A DNA stretch of 54,267 bases, taken from a virus. Shown in pieces: positions 7,156 through 15,524 of the stretch (positions are counted from its first letter, which is position 1; every line of letters begins with the position of its first letter). Made by a program: the position numbers and the translations under genes. A model generated the notes under the pieces. The model was not told the DNA's origin, did no database searches, and was given only the letters and a program-made list of their open reading frames with translations. The stretch spans positions 1 to 54,267 of IMG/VR virus record IMGVR_UViG_3300049893_000997; one strand, given 5' to 3'.

Positions 7156-9237
7156 ATGGCCGAAGAAAAAAACAATCCATACATCTTTTGGACATCAGCA
7201 GAAGATCAGCAAAAGGCTTTTGATAAAACTGCTGGTAATATTGATAGTTATGATGGCATAATGAGTTCAACGGCTAGTCGCAGATCGTATATCGATCTTG
7301 AGCCAAATATTTCGGTCAGAACCGATTTTCTAAAAGAGGATTATTATCGCTTTCGTCCAATGGAAGAGCCTGCGAGTGATTTCAAGCAGGCAATGTCTAT
7401 GTGCATGAAAGCGTATGAAAAGATTGGCATTGTAAAAAACGTTATTGATTTGATGGGAGATTTTGGTTCTCAAGGAATAACTCTTAATCATCCAAATAAG
7501 CAAGTAGAGCGATTTTATCGCAAATGGTGGAAGAAAGTCAGAGGAGAGGAGAGATCAGAACGATTCCTAAATAATCTCTATAGATGTGGAAATGTTATAA
7601 TCCATAAGAGGTATGGCAAGATAACTAAAAAACAACAACGCGATATGTCAAAAGCTTCGGATTTAATTGATCTTCCGGAGCAGCAAGTTACAAAAAGGGA
7701 AATTCCGCTCAGATATAACTTTCTTAATCCTTTACAGATCGAAGTAGATGGTGGATATGCGGGTGCGTTTAGTGGCGATAAATCCTTCAAAATGAAGATT
7801 AGCAACTCTGTTCGTAAGTCTTTTGAAAAAAACGAAAAGTTTGCTAACAAACTTCCATCACAAATAAAGAAAGCTCTTAAAGATCAGAAAACATATATAG
7901 CCCTAAATGATAATGAGATAGAGGTTTTCTATTACAAGAAAGACGATTGGGATCTTTGGGCATACCCGATGATCAATGCTATTATCGATGATATTCTCAT
8001 GCTTGAGAAAATGAAATTAGCGGATATGTCCGCTCTGGACGGTGCCATTTCCAATATTAGATTGTGGAGATTAGGTAATCTTGAGCATAAGATTTTACCT
8101 AATAAGGGTGCTATTGATAAATTACGCAATATTCTAGCAAGTAATGTTGGTGGCGGCACTATGGATCTGGTATGGGGTCCAGAGATCGATTTCAAAGAAA
8201 GTAACACACAGATCTATAAATTTTTGGGCACAGAAAAGTATCAGCCAGTTTTAAACAGTATCTACGCAGGACTCGGTATTCCTCCGACATTAACGGGGCT
8301 TGCTGGTCAATCTGGTGGATTTACAAATAATTTCATCTCGCTAAAAACACTAATCGAACGTCTAGAATATGGCCGCGATTTACTTTATGATTTTTGGCAG
8401 AAAGAGATTGAGCATGTTCAAAAGGCAATGGGCTTTTCCCAGCCCGCCACAATCCACTTTGAACATATGATACTTTCAGATGAAGCCGCCGAAAAGAATT
8501 TGCTAATTCAATTGGTTGATAGAGATATCATCTCTGTGGAAACTCTAAGACAGAGATTTGGCGAATTACACGACATCGAAGACTCTCGCATCAAGACCGA
8601 AGGTAGAAAACGTAATAGATTACAAATGCCACCAAAAGCTGATCCATTTCATAATGGCAATGTTGATTCTGAATATCGTAAAATCGCTTTACAAAGGGGC
8701 GAGATTGGAATAGATGATGTTACCACATTGCAGCCAAAAGAGGGTTTTACAGCACAAACTCCGTCCTCACCTAATAGGCAAACGCCAAAAACTCCGAATC
8801 AAAATGGTAGACCTCCATTTAAACAAGATACCAAACCTCGTAAACAAAAGAGGGTTTTACCCAAAGACAAGCCAGCATTAGCCTCGGTTTTAGTTTGGAG
8901 TTCCGAAGCACAAAAAACTATATCCGAAATTGTTAACCCCGCCATCCTCAACTTTTATGGCAAAAAGAATCTTAGGGAATTAACAAAAGCCGAGTTATTA
9001 GAATTAGAAGATATTAAATTTCGAGTATTATGCAATTTGATTCCTTACGAATCGATAAATAATGATAGAATTGCTTCGATTTTAGAAAATACCCCGTCGC
9101 TTACGGCTTCACAATCCGGAGCAAATGCACAACTAAAATCGGAATTTGTGGATAATCACGGCCGTTCACCATCAATAGATGAATTACGTCAGATACATAA
9201 TCTAGCATATTCTTTTGATTTTCTTGATGCGAAATAA
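7156..9237 (+). CDS. Portal protein
   Basis: The position directly after the large terminase, the length (693 residues) and the content identify the portal, the dodecameric ring at the special head vertex through which DNA passes. The middle of the protein (about residues 95-480) has the portal pattern: a helical start (FKQAMSMCMKAYEKIGIVKN), a β-rich wing with LRYNFLNPLQIEVDGG-like text, and the long stem helices around DDILMLEKMKLADMSALDGA. The loop GLAGQSGGFTNNFISLKTLI is typical of phage portals. After residue 500 comes a Pro/Thr/Gln/Lys-rich linker and a helical C-terminal tail of about 110 residues of unknown use. ATG 7156 has a TAAGGA RBS. Confidence 0.88.
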   Translation: MAEEKNNPYIFWTSAEDQQKAFDKTAGNIDSYDGIMSSTASRRSYIDLEPNISVRTDFLKEDYYRFRPMEEPASDFKQAMSMCMKAYEKIGIVKNVIDLMGDFGSQGITLNHPNKQVERFYRKWWKKVRGEERSERFLNNLYRCGNVIIHKRYGKITKKQQRDMSKASDLIDLPEQQVTKREIPLRYNFLNPLQIEVDGGYAGAFSGDKSFKMKISNSVRKSFEKNEKFANKLPSQIKKALKDQKTYIALNDNEIEVFYYKKDDWDLWAYPMINAIIDDILMLEKMKLADMSALDGAISNIRLWRLGNLEHKILPNKGAIDKLRNILASNVGGGTMDLVWGPEIDFKESNTQIYKFLGTEKYQPVLNSIYAGLGIPPTLTGLAGQSGGFTNNFISLKTLIERLEYGRDLLYDFWQKEIEHVQKAMGFSQPATIHFEHMILSDEAAEKNLLIQLVDRDIISVETLRQRFGELHDIEDSRIKTEGRKRNRLQMPPKADPFHNGNVDSEYRKIALQRGEIGIDDVTTLQPKEGFTAQTPSSPNRQTPKTPNQNGRPPFKQDTKPRKQKRVLPKDKPALASVLVWSSEAQKTISEIVNPAILNFYGKKNLRELTKAELLELEDIKFRVLCNLIPYESINNDRIASILENTPSLTASQSGANAQLKSEFVDNHGRSPSIDELRQIHNLAYSFDFLDAK

Positions 9238-9285
9238 CTTAAATTCCTTTGTTGTGGCGTATCTAGGAAATAGAAAGGCTATATC

Positions 9286-10785
9286 ATGAAAGTATACAAG
9301 CACGAAATATTAGATGGAATAGCAGTAGATAAGAATAATTCTATTGCTTTTGAATGCGATATCGTTGTGCCAAATCTTATTTCAGATTTGACCGATGATG
9401 GTATAGCATCATCTTTTGCTTGCTTATATGAAGATAGTGAAAAACAGAATGATCTATACTATCTTAATTCCGTTCTCGTTTCGGCAGGATGGAATAAAAA
9501 TGACGATGTATTCGGAGTAAATGAGTTGTGGTCCGCGAGAAATACTCCGATTAATAAACAATTCAACTACATGCACGATGATACAGATATTATAGGACAT
9601 ATTACCGGTTCTATGGTAATTGATCATAAAGGTGCTGCAATTAAAGCTATAGATAATGTTGAAAATTTGCCAGAAAAAATTGACATTATCACAAGTGCTG
9701 TAATATACAAAACTTGGTCCGATCCGGCGATGAGAGAAAGAATTGAAGAATTAACTCAAGAGATAGATCAGGGTAAGTGGTCTGTGTCTATGGAGTGCGT
9801 CTTTAATAATTTTGATTATGCGGTTATTGGACCAAATAATGAAAATAAAGTTCTTGCTAGAACGGAAGAATCCGCGTTTTTAACCAAGCATTTACGTGCA
9901 TATGGTGGAACGGGCGAGTATCAAGGATATAGAATAGGAAGACTTTTGAGAGGCTTTTATTTCTCTGGAAAAGGTTTAGTCGCCAAGCCAGCTAATCCAA
10001 GAAGTATAATTCTTAGCAAGGAAGTCAATCCTTTTAACAGTAAGGCCGATATAACCTTCAACCACTTTTTAACTGCGATGGAGAATAACGATATGAGTAA
10101 AGATGTCACACCGCAGATTGAAGATTTGAAAGCTGAACTAGAATCTGTTAAAGCAGATTTTGAAGCTCAAAAGTCTACAATCGAACAAAATAGTGCTGCC
10201 AACGAGGCCGTACTAGCAGAAAAGGATCAACTTATTTCTTCTTTGGAAGCCAAAGTAAAAGAATTGGAAGATTCTGTTGCTGGCATGAATGGCGATAAGG
10301 AGAAGATGCTCAAAGAAGTTGAGGCTTTCAAGAAAGATATGACCGATAAAGAAGATGAACTCAAGAGCATGAAAGAACAATACGCTGCAATGGTCAAACA
10401 AATGAAGAGCATGAAGCGTATGGCATCTCTTATTGATGCCGGTGCTAACGAAGCCAGTGCAACCAAGATTGTGGAAGATTTTTCCGATGCTTCGGATGAA
10501 ATGTTTGCATCTGTGGTAGCCCTTCTAGCAGACAGACCATCAAAGCCGGAAGTTAAACCGGAACCGGCCAAAAAGCCGGAACCTGCTCCTGTTGATTTTG
10601 GATCAGAGGGTGCAGAGGATGACAACGAAGAAGCGGATGCTTCTGAGTTAGATAATGTTGAAGGAGTTGCTGAAGCTACTTTAGCAAATCCCGAATCAAA
10701 TCAAGAAAATCAGCAGTTAGCCATTGCTTCTGCCGCTTCTTGGTTGCGTCAATCTGTTTTAAAGTCAACCAAAAATCTCAAGTGA
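9286..10785 (+). CDS. Prohead protease-scaffold fusion
   Basis: This 499-residue protein appears to join a maturation protease to an internal scaffold. Residues 1-240 match the assemblin-like phage protease arrangement: histidines H97 and H105 in YMHDDTDIIGHITGSMVID, and a serine segment KWSVSMEC (S166 or S168). Residues 270-385 form a strongly charged coiled coil (KAELESVKADFEAQK, MLKEVEAFKKDMTDKEDEL), as in scaffolding proteins. The C-terminal part is Pro/Glu/Asp-rich and ends in a short helix that could bind the capsid protein. An in-frame ATG at 10093 with its own RBS could give the scaffold alone. It lies between portal and decoration genes, as expected. ATG 9286 follows an AAAGG RBS. 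Confidence 0.8.
   Translation: MKVYKHEILDGIAVDKNNSIAFECDIVVPNLISDLTDDGIASSFACLYEDSEKQNDLYYLNSVLVSAGWNKNDDVFGVNELWSARNTPINKQFNYMHDDTDIIGHITGSMVIDHKGAAIKAIDNVENLPEKIDIITSAVIYKTWSDPAMRERIEELTQEIDQGKWSVSMECVFNNFDYAVIGPNNENKVLARTEESAFLTKHLRAYGGTGEYQGYRIGRLLRGFYFSGKGLVAKPANPRSIILSKEVNPFNSKADITFNHFLTAMENNDMSKDVTPQIEDLKAELESVKADFEAQKSTIEQNSAANEAVLAEKDQLISSLEAKVKELEDSVAGMNGDKEKMLKEVEAFKKDMTDKEDELKSMKEQYAAMVKQMKSMKRMASLIDAGANEASATKIVEDFSDASDEMFASVVALLADRPSKPEVKPEPAKKPEPAPVDFGSEGAEDDNEEADASELDNVEGVAEATLANPESNQENQQLAIASAASWLRQSVLKSTKNLK
10080..10095 (+). promoter_or_regulatory. Candidate internal ribosome binding site and start for a separate scaffold
   Basis: GGAG at 10080-10083 is followed nine bases later by an in-frame ATG at 10093, exactly where the protease-like part ends and the coiled coil begins. 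Initiation here would yield a 230-residue scaffold beginning MSKDVTPQIEDL. Nested scaffold starts are known in lambda-type protease genes; use of this one is inferred. Confidence 0.4.
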
Positions 10786-10800
10786 TATAGGAGTACTAAT

Positions 10801-11253
10801 ATGCCACTTAAAGGTGATCGTAACGAACTAGATACAGAATTCACATACTTCATGAACGAAACAGCGGTCAAGGGTGTGATCGTAAGCGTTAGCACACAGG
10901 GCTCTGGATCAGCAATGGATAGTGCCGCCTCACTAGCCACTGTTGCGGCAAATGCATCCGGTGCTGCTCCGCTAGGTATTCTCCTTAATGATGTTGTAGA
11001 TATCGACCAGACAAGGCAGCACCTCAACTGGCACAAAGACGAGGTTCAAAAGGGTGGCAAAGTCACAATTTTGACAAAGGGCTTTGTTGTAACAGATAGA
11101 ATTAGTGGTACTCCAACCGCTGGTCAAATCGCTTATAATGCCAACAGTGGTCTTATTTCCGGCACACAAGCTGCTGGCACTGTTGCTATCGGTAGATTCC
11201 TTAGCACAAAGGACGCCGATGGGTACGCTAAAGTTGCCGTTAATCTTCCATGA
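10801..11253 (+). CDS. Capsid decoration protein (β-tulip type)
   Basis: This 150-residue protein lies just before the major capsid gene. Its layout is that of head-stabilising decoration proteins related in fold to lambda gpD. An early GVIVSVSTQGSG strand is followed by APLGILLNDVVDID, then LNWHKDEVQKGGKVTILTKG, then GQIAYNANSGLISG and VGRFLSTKDADGYAKVAVNL. The 'G.p.Gil..DVvdid......n..k..v..GgkV.il..G' arrangement recurs in many phages beside HK97-fold capsids. It would bind at capsid three-fold sites after expansion. ATG 10801 has a strong TAGGAG RBS. Codon use is more GC-rich than in most of the window, consistent with high expression. Confidence 0.78.
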   Translation: MPLKGDRNELDTEFTYFMNETAVKGVIVSVSTQGSGSAMDSAASLATVAANASGAAPLGILLNDVVDIDQTRQHLNWHKDEVQKGGKVTILTKGFVVTDRISGTPTAGQIAYNANSGLISGTQAAGTVAIGRFLSTKDADGYAKVAVNLP

Positions 11254-11279
11254 TTTTAAAGAAATAGGAGAATACCAAT

Positions 11280-12290
11280 ATGTCATTTTTAACTAAACCA
11301 GAACCTGAATTCATTCAATTGCTTAAGCGTACAGCAAGTGAAGATCGTCACGAAGCCGCTGCCGCAATGGCAGAATTAGCCAAGGCTATCGAACTACCTT
11401 TACGCGAAGGCATCATGGTTGGTGATATTGCTAGCAATATCTATGAAAGAATCGCCATGGCCCCAGGAACATCCACAGAGTTCCCACTAGATCTACTTTC
11501 TCCTGGTGAAGAGTCAGATTTTGTGGCCTATGTTGCTCCTGCCCACGGCCGCGTTCCAGAAAGAACAGTCGAGGGCGATTATGTTATGGTTCCTACTTAC
11601 ACCGTAACAAATGCTATCGATTGGCTTCTTCGTTATGCTCGTGAGGCTCGCTGGGACATTGTTGCTCGTGCAACCCAAGTCCTTGAAGCTGGCTTCGTCA
11701 AGAAGATGAATGATGATGCTTGGCACACAATCCTCGCTGCGGGCGTGGATCGTAACATTCTCGTTTACGATGCCGACGCCGGTGCTGGTCAGTTTACCAA
11801 GCGTCTCGTAAGTCTTCTCAAGGTCGTTATGCGTCGTAATGCTGGCGGTAACAGTGCGAGCGTTAAGCGAGGTCAACTCACAGACATTTATCTCTCACCA
11901 GAAGGTGTTGAAGATATGAGAAACTGGGGTATTGATCAGCTTGATGATACAAGCCGCAGAGAAGTTTACGTTGCAAACGACGGTGCCGGTTCAGTCTCCC
12001 GTGTGTTCTCCGTGAATCTACACGCCCTCGATGAACTCGGTGAAGGTCAAGAGTATCAGGCATACTATACTAGTAATCTCAGTGGTACTCTTGGTCCTAG
12101 TAGTGATGTTGAGCTTGTAGTTGGTCTTGACCTTGCTGCTAACGATAGTTTCGTTATGCCCGTTAAGCAAGAAGTCACCATCTTCGAAGATCCATCACTA
12201 CACCGTCAGCAACGTGCTGGACTCTATGGCTTCGCAGAAGTAGGTTTTGGTGTGCTTGACAATCGCAGAGTTATTCTTGGAAGTTTCTGA
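11280..12290 (+). CDS. Major capsid protein (HK97-like)
   Basis: This 336-residue protein follows the protease-scaffold and decoration genes, which fixes its identity. It has an N-terminal helical arm rich in Glu/Ala/Arg, a middle with an extended β segment (VPERTVEGDYVMVPTYTVTN), a long spine-helix region around RYAREARWDIVARATQVLEA, and a C-terminal part with EVTIFEDPSLHRQQRAGLYG. It shows no sign of a long cleaved N-terminal propeptide, so the scaffold is provided by the upstream gene. Codons such as CGT, CTC and GCC are more frequent than elsewhere in the window, as expected for the most abundant virion protein. ATG 11280 has a TAGGAG RBS. A strong terminator follows. Confidence 0.88.
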   Translation: MSFLTKPEPEFIQLLKRTASEDRHEAAAAMAELAKAIELPLREGIMVGDIASNIYERIAMAPGTSTEFPLDLLSPGEESDFVAYVAPAHGRVPERTVEGDYVMVPTYTVTNAIDWLLRYAREARWDIVARATQVLEAGFVKKMNDDAWHTILAAGVDRNILVYDADAGAGQFTKRLVSLLKVVMRRNAGGNSASVKRGQLTDIYLSPEGVEDMRNWGIDQLDDTSRREVYVANDGAGSVSRVFSVNLHALDELGEGQEYQAYYTSNLSGTLGPSSDVELVVGLDLAANDSFVMPVKQEVTIFEDPSLHRQQRAGLYGFAEVGFGVLDNRRVILGSF

Positions 12291-12314
12291 GATCGATTCT
12301 TGTTGATTGTTTCT

Positions 12315-12350
12315 GGGGGAGTGGGGAGATTTCCTCCCCCTCCCTTTTTT
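12315..12350 (+). terminator. Rho-independent terminator after the capsid gene
   Basis: A G/C-rich hairpin (left arm GGGAGTGGGGAG, right arm CTCCCCCTCCC, one internal mismatch) at about 12315-12344 is followed by six T at 12345-12350. It lies 25 bases after the capsid stop and before the fibre gene, so it would cap or reduce read-through from head genes. Confidence 0.85.
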
Positions 12351-12375
12351 GTTGACACCATTACAAGGATAACAA

Positions 12376-15114
12376 ATGTCTTTAAAAGTTGCTAATAGGG
12401 TTAAGGAATCCACTTTAACATCTGGCAATGGAACAATTGCTCTTGCTGGAGCATTGAATGGATATCAATCCTTCTCTTCCGTGTTGTCTAATGGTGACAC
12501 TACCTATTATACCATCGTTAATAACAATAATTGGGAAGTTGGTATAGGAACATATTCTTCTGGAACTCTTTCTAGAGACTCTATACTATCTAGTTCGAAT
12601 CTCAATAATAAACTTAGTCTATCTGGACAGAGTTTTGTTTTTATAGCTTATCCATCAGAGAAAAGTATCTATAAAGATCAAAATGATCAAGTAATAGCAG
12701 GATCTTCTGGAATTATAATAGATTCTGGGAATCCATCTAATATTTCAAATGTACTATACAACATAAGCGGAATCCTTCATTTTAATGGATTTCCAGTAAA
12801 TAGCGATCCTGATGTTGTAGCTCAAGCAACCGCTTTAGTAACAACGGTTTTTAATAGAACATCCTCACCGATACCAAAATTTACTGTTGTTTATATTAGT
12901 GGCGGTCAGGGAGATTTGCCGACCATAACTCCTGCGATAGCTAGTATTGAATCTAAATCTAGTAAAACATATGGCGTAACTCAGAATATTATTCCAGCAA
13001 TGGATAGTGGACATATCGTATCGTATGGAAATATCACCGGAGTTAATACTGACGCCTACAATATTAATGCTCCACACGGTGATATTAATGGTAGAGTATT
13101 GTATTTAAGTCCAACAGTTTCTGGTGGACTAACAATTGATAAACCTTATGCTCCAGACCATTTAGTTGCGATAGGTACAGTTATCCGAACGCATCAAAAT
13201 GTTGGTATTTTTAATGTTAGGATTCAGAATGGATTCGAATTAGAAGAACTACATAATGTTGCGACCACAGGAGCAATTAGTGGACAGTTTTTGAAATATG
13301 ATGGATCGTTATGGAGAAATACCGGAATACTTAGTTCTGATATATCTGACCTACTCTCAACAATTAGCGGAGTCTCTACTAATAATATTTCTATAACTGG
13401 GGTTAGTGGTATCAACGTTAGTAAAAGCGGGAACTCATACACTATATCTGCCACAGGCTCATTTGGATTAACTTCAACTCAAATTCAGCAATTATTAAAT
13501 AGCGGCGTTTCAGCAAATATACTCTCTGGTACTGGTAATTTTAATTCGCTATCTGTAAATAGCGTTTCTATTAGTCTTAGTGGGCATACGCATACATCTT
13601 CTCAAATCACAGACTTCAATAGCAGCGTTAGTGGTCTACTTCCCTCTGTAAGTGGCAGCGGATACGTTCGATCTATATTTAGTAACAATGGGTACATAAT
13701 CAGTGTATCTGGGCTACAAACTAGCGGTAATTATAGCTTAGTAGGACACTCCCATACCACATCTGATATTTCAAATTTTAATACCGGGGTAAGTGGATTA
13801 TTAACACAATATGCCTTATTGTCTAGTGGCAATTTTGCCAATCTATTTGTTACGGGCGTGCCGGTTAGCTTGAGCGGCCATACACACATTAGTTCACAAA
13901 TAACAGATTTTAATAGTAGTGTGAGCGGTTTGCTTGCAATAAGGAGCGTGTCTGGTTCTGGATATGTTATAGTGTCTTCTAGCGGTGGTAATTATATCAT
14001 CTCGGTTTCCGGCTTACAACAAAGTGGAAACTATTCCTTAGTTGGACATAATCATACAACTGCCGATATAACCAATTTTAATACAGGCGTTAGTGGACTC
14101 CTTCCTGTGACAAATATACTTGGAAGCGGAAATACAAGTGTTGTTCAAAATGGAACAACTTTTATAATTAGTTCTTCCGGCACAGGAACTTCATCTTCTG
14201 GATTGACGCAGCAACAAGTACAGTCTTTTTTAAATAGCGGAGTTAGTATCTATATTACTAGCGGCACAGGCTTATTCAATAGTTTGAGCATTAATGGAAC
14301 GGGGGTTAGTGTTAGTGGACATAAACATGTTTCTACGGATATAACAGATTTTAATTCTTCTGTTAGCGGATTAATTCCAATAACTGGTGTTGTCGGTAGT
14401 GGCTACGTTGTGGCAACAAATATCAATAAGACTATTACGTTGTCAATTACCGGCCTACAGCCAAGCGGTAACTATAGTTTGGTGGGCCATAATCATATAG
14501 CTACGGATATCACTAACTTTAATAGTTCTGTTAGTGGATTATTGAATCCTTATGCTTTATTAAGTAGTGGCAATTTTTCTTCTTTGTTTATAACTGGAGT
14601 TCCGGTTAGTTTAAGCGGTCATACGCATACTAGTTCGCAAATAACAGACTTTAATACAGCGGTAAATAATCAAATAACTGTAAAAAATGTTAGTGGAAGT
14701 GGCTATGTCTCTATTGCATCTATTACTGGAAATTATATTGTTTCGGTTACTGGTTTGCAACCCAGTGGTAATTATAGTATTGTTGGTCATACTCACGTTT
14801 CTAATGACATCACCAATTTTAATACTTCTGTTAGTGGACTTTTACGAGTTACTAATATAATAGGATCAGGATCTATTTCAGTTACTTCTAGCGGTTCAAC
14901 TTTTATTATTTCCTCTACTGGAACTGGGGGTGGTGGAGGGGGCGGCGGATCAACAGTTACAAATTATGGATCAAATAGAGTATTAGTTTCTGATGGAACT
15001 CCTAGCGGAATTTCCGCACAGTCTGGACTAGTATTTGATGGCAAGAATTTGTTTGTGAATGGTGTAAACATAAGCAATGCTAGTAAGATTTTTTTGTGGT
15101 CAACATATAGATAA
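12376..15114 (+). CDS. Repetitive fibre protein with HxH motifs
   Basis: This 912-residue fibre protein has an N-terminal part (about 1-340) that resembles fibre attachment domains, followed by long Ser/Gly/Val-rich β-repeats. Eight copies of a 'GHxHxxxxITxFN' motif (for example GHTHTSSQITDF) run from residue 403 to 807, alternating with 'SGSGYV...ISVSGLQ.SGNYSLVGH' units. In T4 gp37, HxH motifs bind metal along the trimer axis, so a metal-stabilised trimeric shaft is plausible. A run of eight glycines near 14930-14950 separates a short C-terminal domain (YGSNRVLVSDGTPSGISA). It lies between capsid and neck genes rather than after the tape measure, so it may be a head or neck fibre. ATG 12376 has an AAGGA RBS. 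Confidence 0.82.
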   Translation: MSLKVANRVKESTLTSGNGTIALAGALNGYQSFSSVLSNGDTTYYTIVNNNNWEVGIGTYSSGTLSRDSILSSSNLNNKLSLSGQSFVFIAYPSEKSIYKDQNDQVIAGSSGIIIDSGNPSNISNVLYNISGILHFNGFPVNSDPDVVAQATALVTTVFNRTSSPIPKFTVVYISGGQGDLPTITPAIASIESKSSKTYGVTQNIIPAMDSGHIVSYGNITGVNTDAYNINAPHGDINGRVLYLSPTVSGGLTIDKPYAPDHLVAIGTVIRTHQNVGIFNVRIQNGFELEELHNVATTGAISGQFLKYDGSLWRNTGILSSDISDLLSTISGVSTNNISITGVSGINVSKSGNSYTISATGSFGLTSTQIQQLLNSGVSANILSGTGNFNSLSVNSVSISLSGHTHTSSQITDFNSSVSGLLPSVSGSGYVRSIFSNNGYIISVSGLQTSGNYSLVGHSHTTSDISNFNTGVSGLLTQYALLSSGNFANLFVTGVPVSLSGHTHISSQITDFNSSVSGLLAIRSVSGSGYVIVSSSGGNYIISVSGLQQSGNYSLVGHNHTTADITNFNTGVSGLLPVTNILGSGNTSVVQNGTTFIISSSGTGTSSSGLTQQQVQSFLNSGVSIYITSGTGLFNSLSINGTGVSVSGHKHVSTDITDFNSSVSGLIPITGVVGSGYVVATNINKTITLSITGLQPSGNYSLVGHNHIATDITNFNSSVSGLLNPYALLSSGNFSSLFITGVPVSLSGHTHTSSQITDFNTAVNNQITVKNVSGSGYVSIASITGNYIVSVTGLQPSGNYSIVGHTHVSNDITNFNTSVSGLLRVTNIIGSGSISVTSSGSTFIISSTGTGGGGGGGGSTVTNYGSNRVLVSDGTPSGISAQSGLVFDGKNLFVNGVNISNASKIFLWSTYR

Positions 15115-15125
15115 GGAGCGGTAAA

Positions 15126-15524
15126 ATGGCTGATAATCCTGCATTTGCAGTATATCCAGAAATAGGAAATGGCTTTGTAAACGTGTTAAATAATAACCGC
15201 GATGGGGTGTCGGGTAGTGGCTATGTTGTTTTTGCTAGCGGTGTTCGTGCAGGAACAAGAATAGCCGAAATCGTAGTTCAAGCCACCGGAACAACAGTTG
15301 CTGGATTGGCTAGAGTATTTATATCTGGTGCGAATATAGTTGGTAATCCATTATTTGATGAAATTACTATTGCGGCAGCAACGGCTAGTGCTAGTGCAAA
15401 AGCTACTAGAATTAGTACCACTTACAACAATTTGGTTTTACAAAGTGGTCAGTTTTTAAACGCAACGAATAGTATCGGCCCGGCTCAAGGATTTAACATA
15501 ATTGCTTTAGGAGCGGATTTGTGA
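15126..15524 (+). CDS. Small β-rich structural protein
   Basis: This 132-residue protein is of unknown exact role. Its sequence is rich in Ala/Gly/Val/Ile with alternating hydrophobic residues (GTRIAEIVVQATGTTVAGLA, RVFISGANIVGNPLFDEITI), which suggests a β-sandwich. Small proteins of this kind recur beside phage fibre genes and may be a fibre-tip, adaptor or decoration subunit. ATG 15126 has an excellent AAGGAG RBS eight bases upstream. Its stop overlaps the GTG start of the next gene (GTGA), so the two are coupled. Confidence 0.6.
   Translation: MADNPAFAVYPEIGNGFVNVLNNNRDGVSGSGYVVFASGVRAGTRIAEIVVQATGTTVAGLARVFISGANIVGNPLFDEITIAAATASASAKATRISTTYNNLVLQSGQFLNATNSIGPAQGFNIIALGADL

Noticed and set aside
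10227-10625. Leftward frame opposite the scaffold region
   Set aside because: Ser/Leu-rich shadow of the coiled-coil codons of the scaffold gene; no RBS.
12352-12380. TTGACA just before the fibre gene as a promoter
   Set aside because: At 17 bases downstream the sequence is AATGTC, not a -10 box, and it lies inside the start of the fibre gene.
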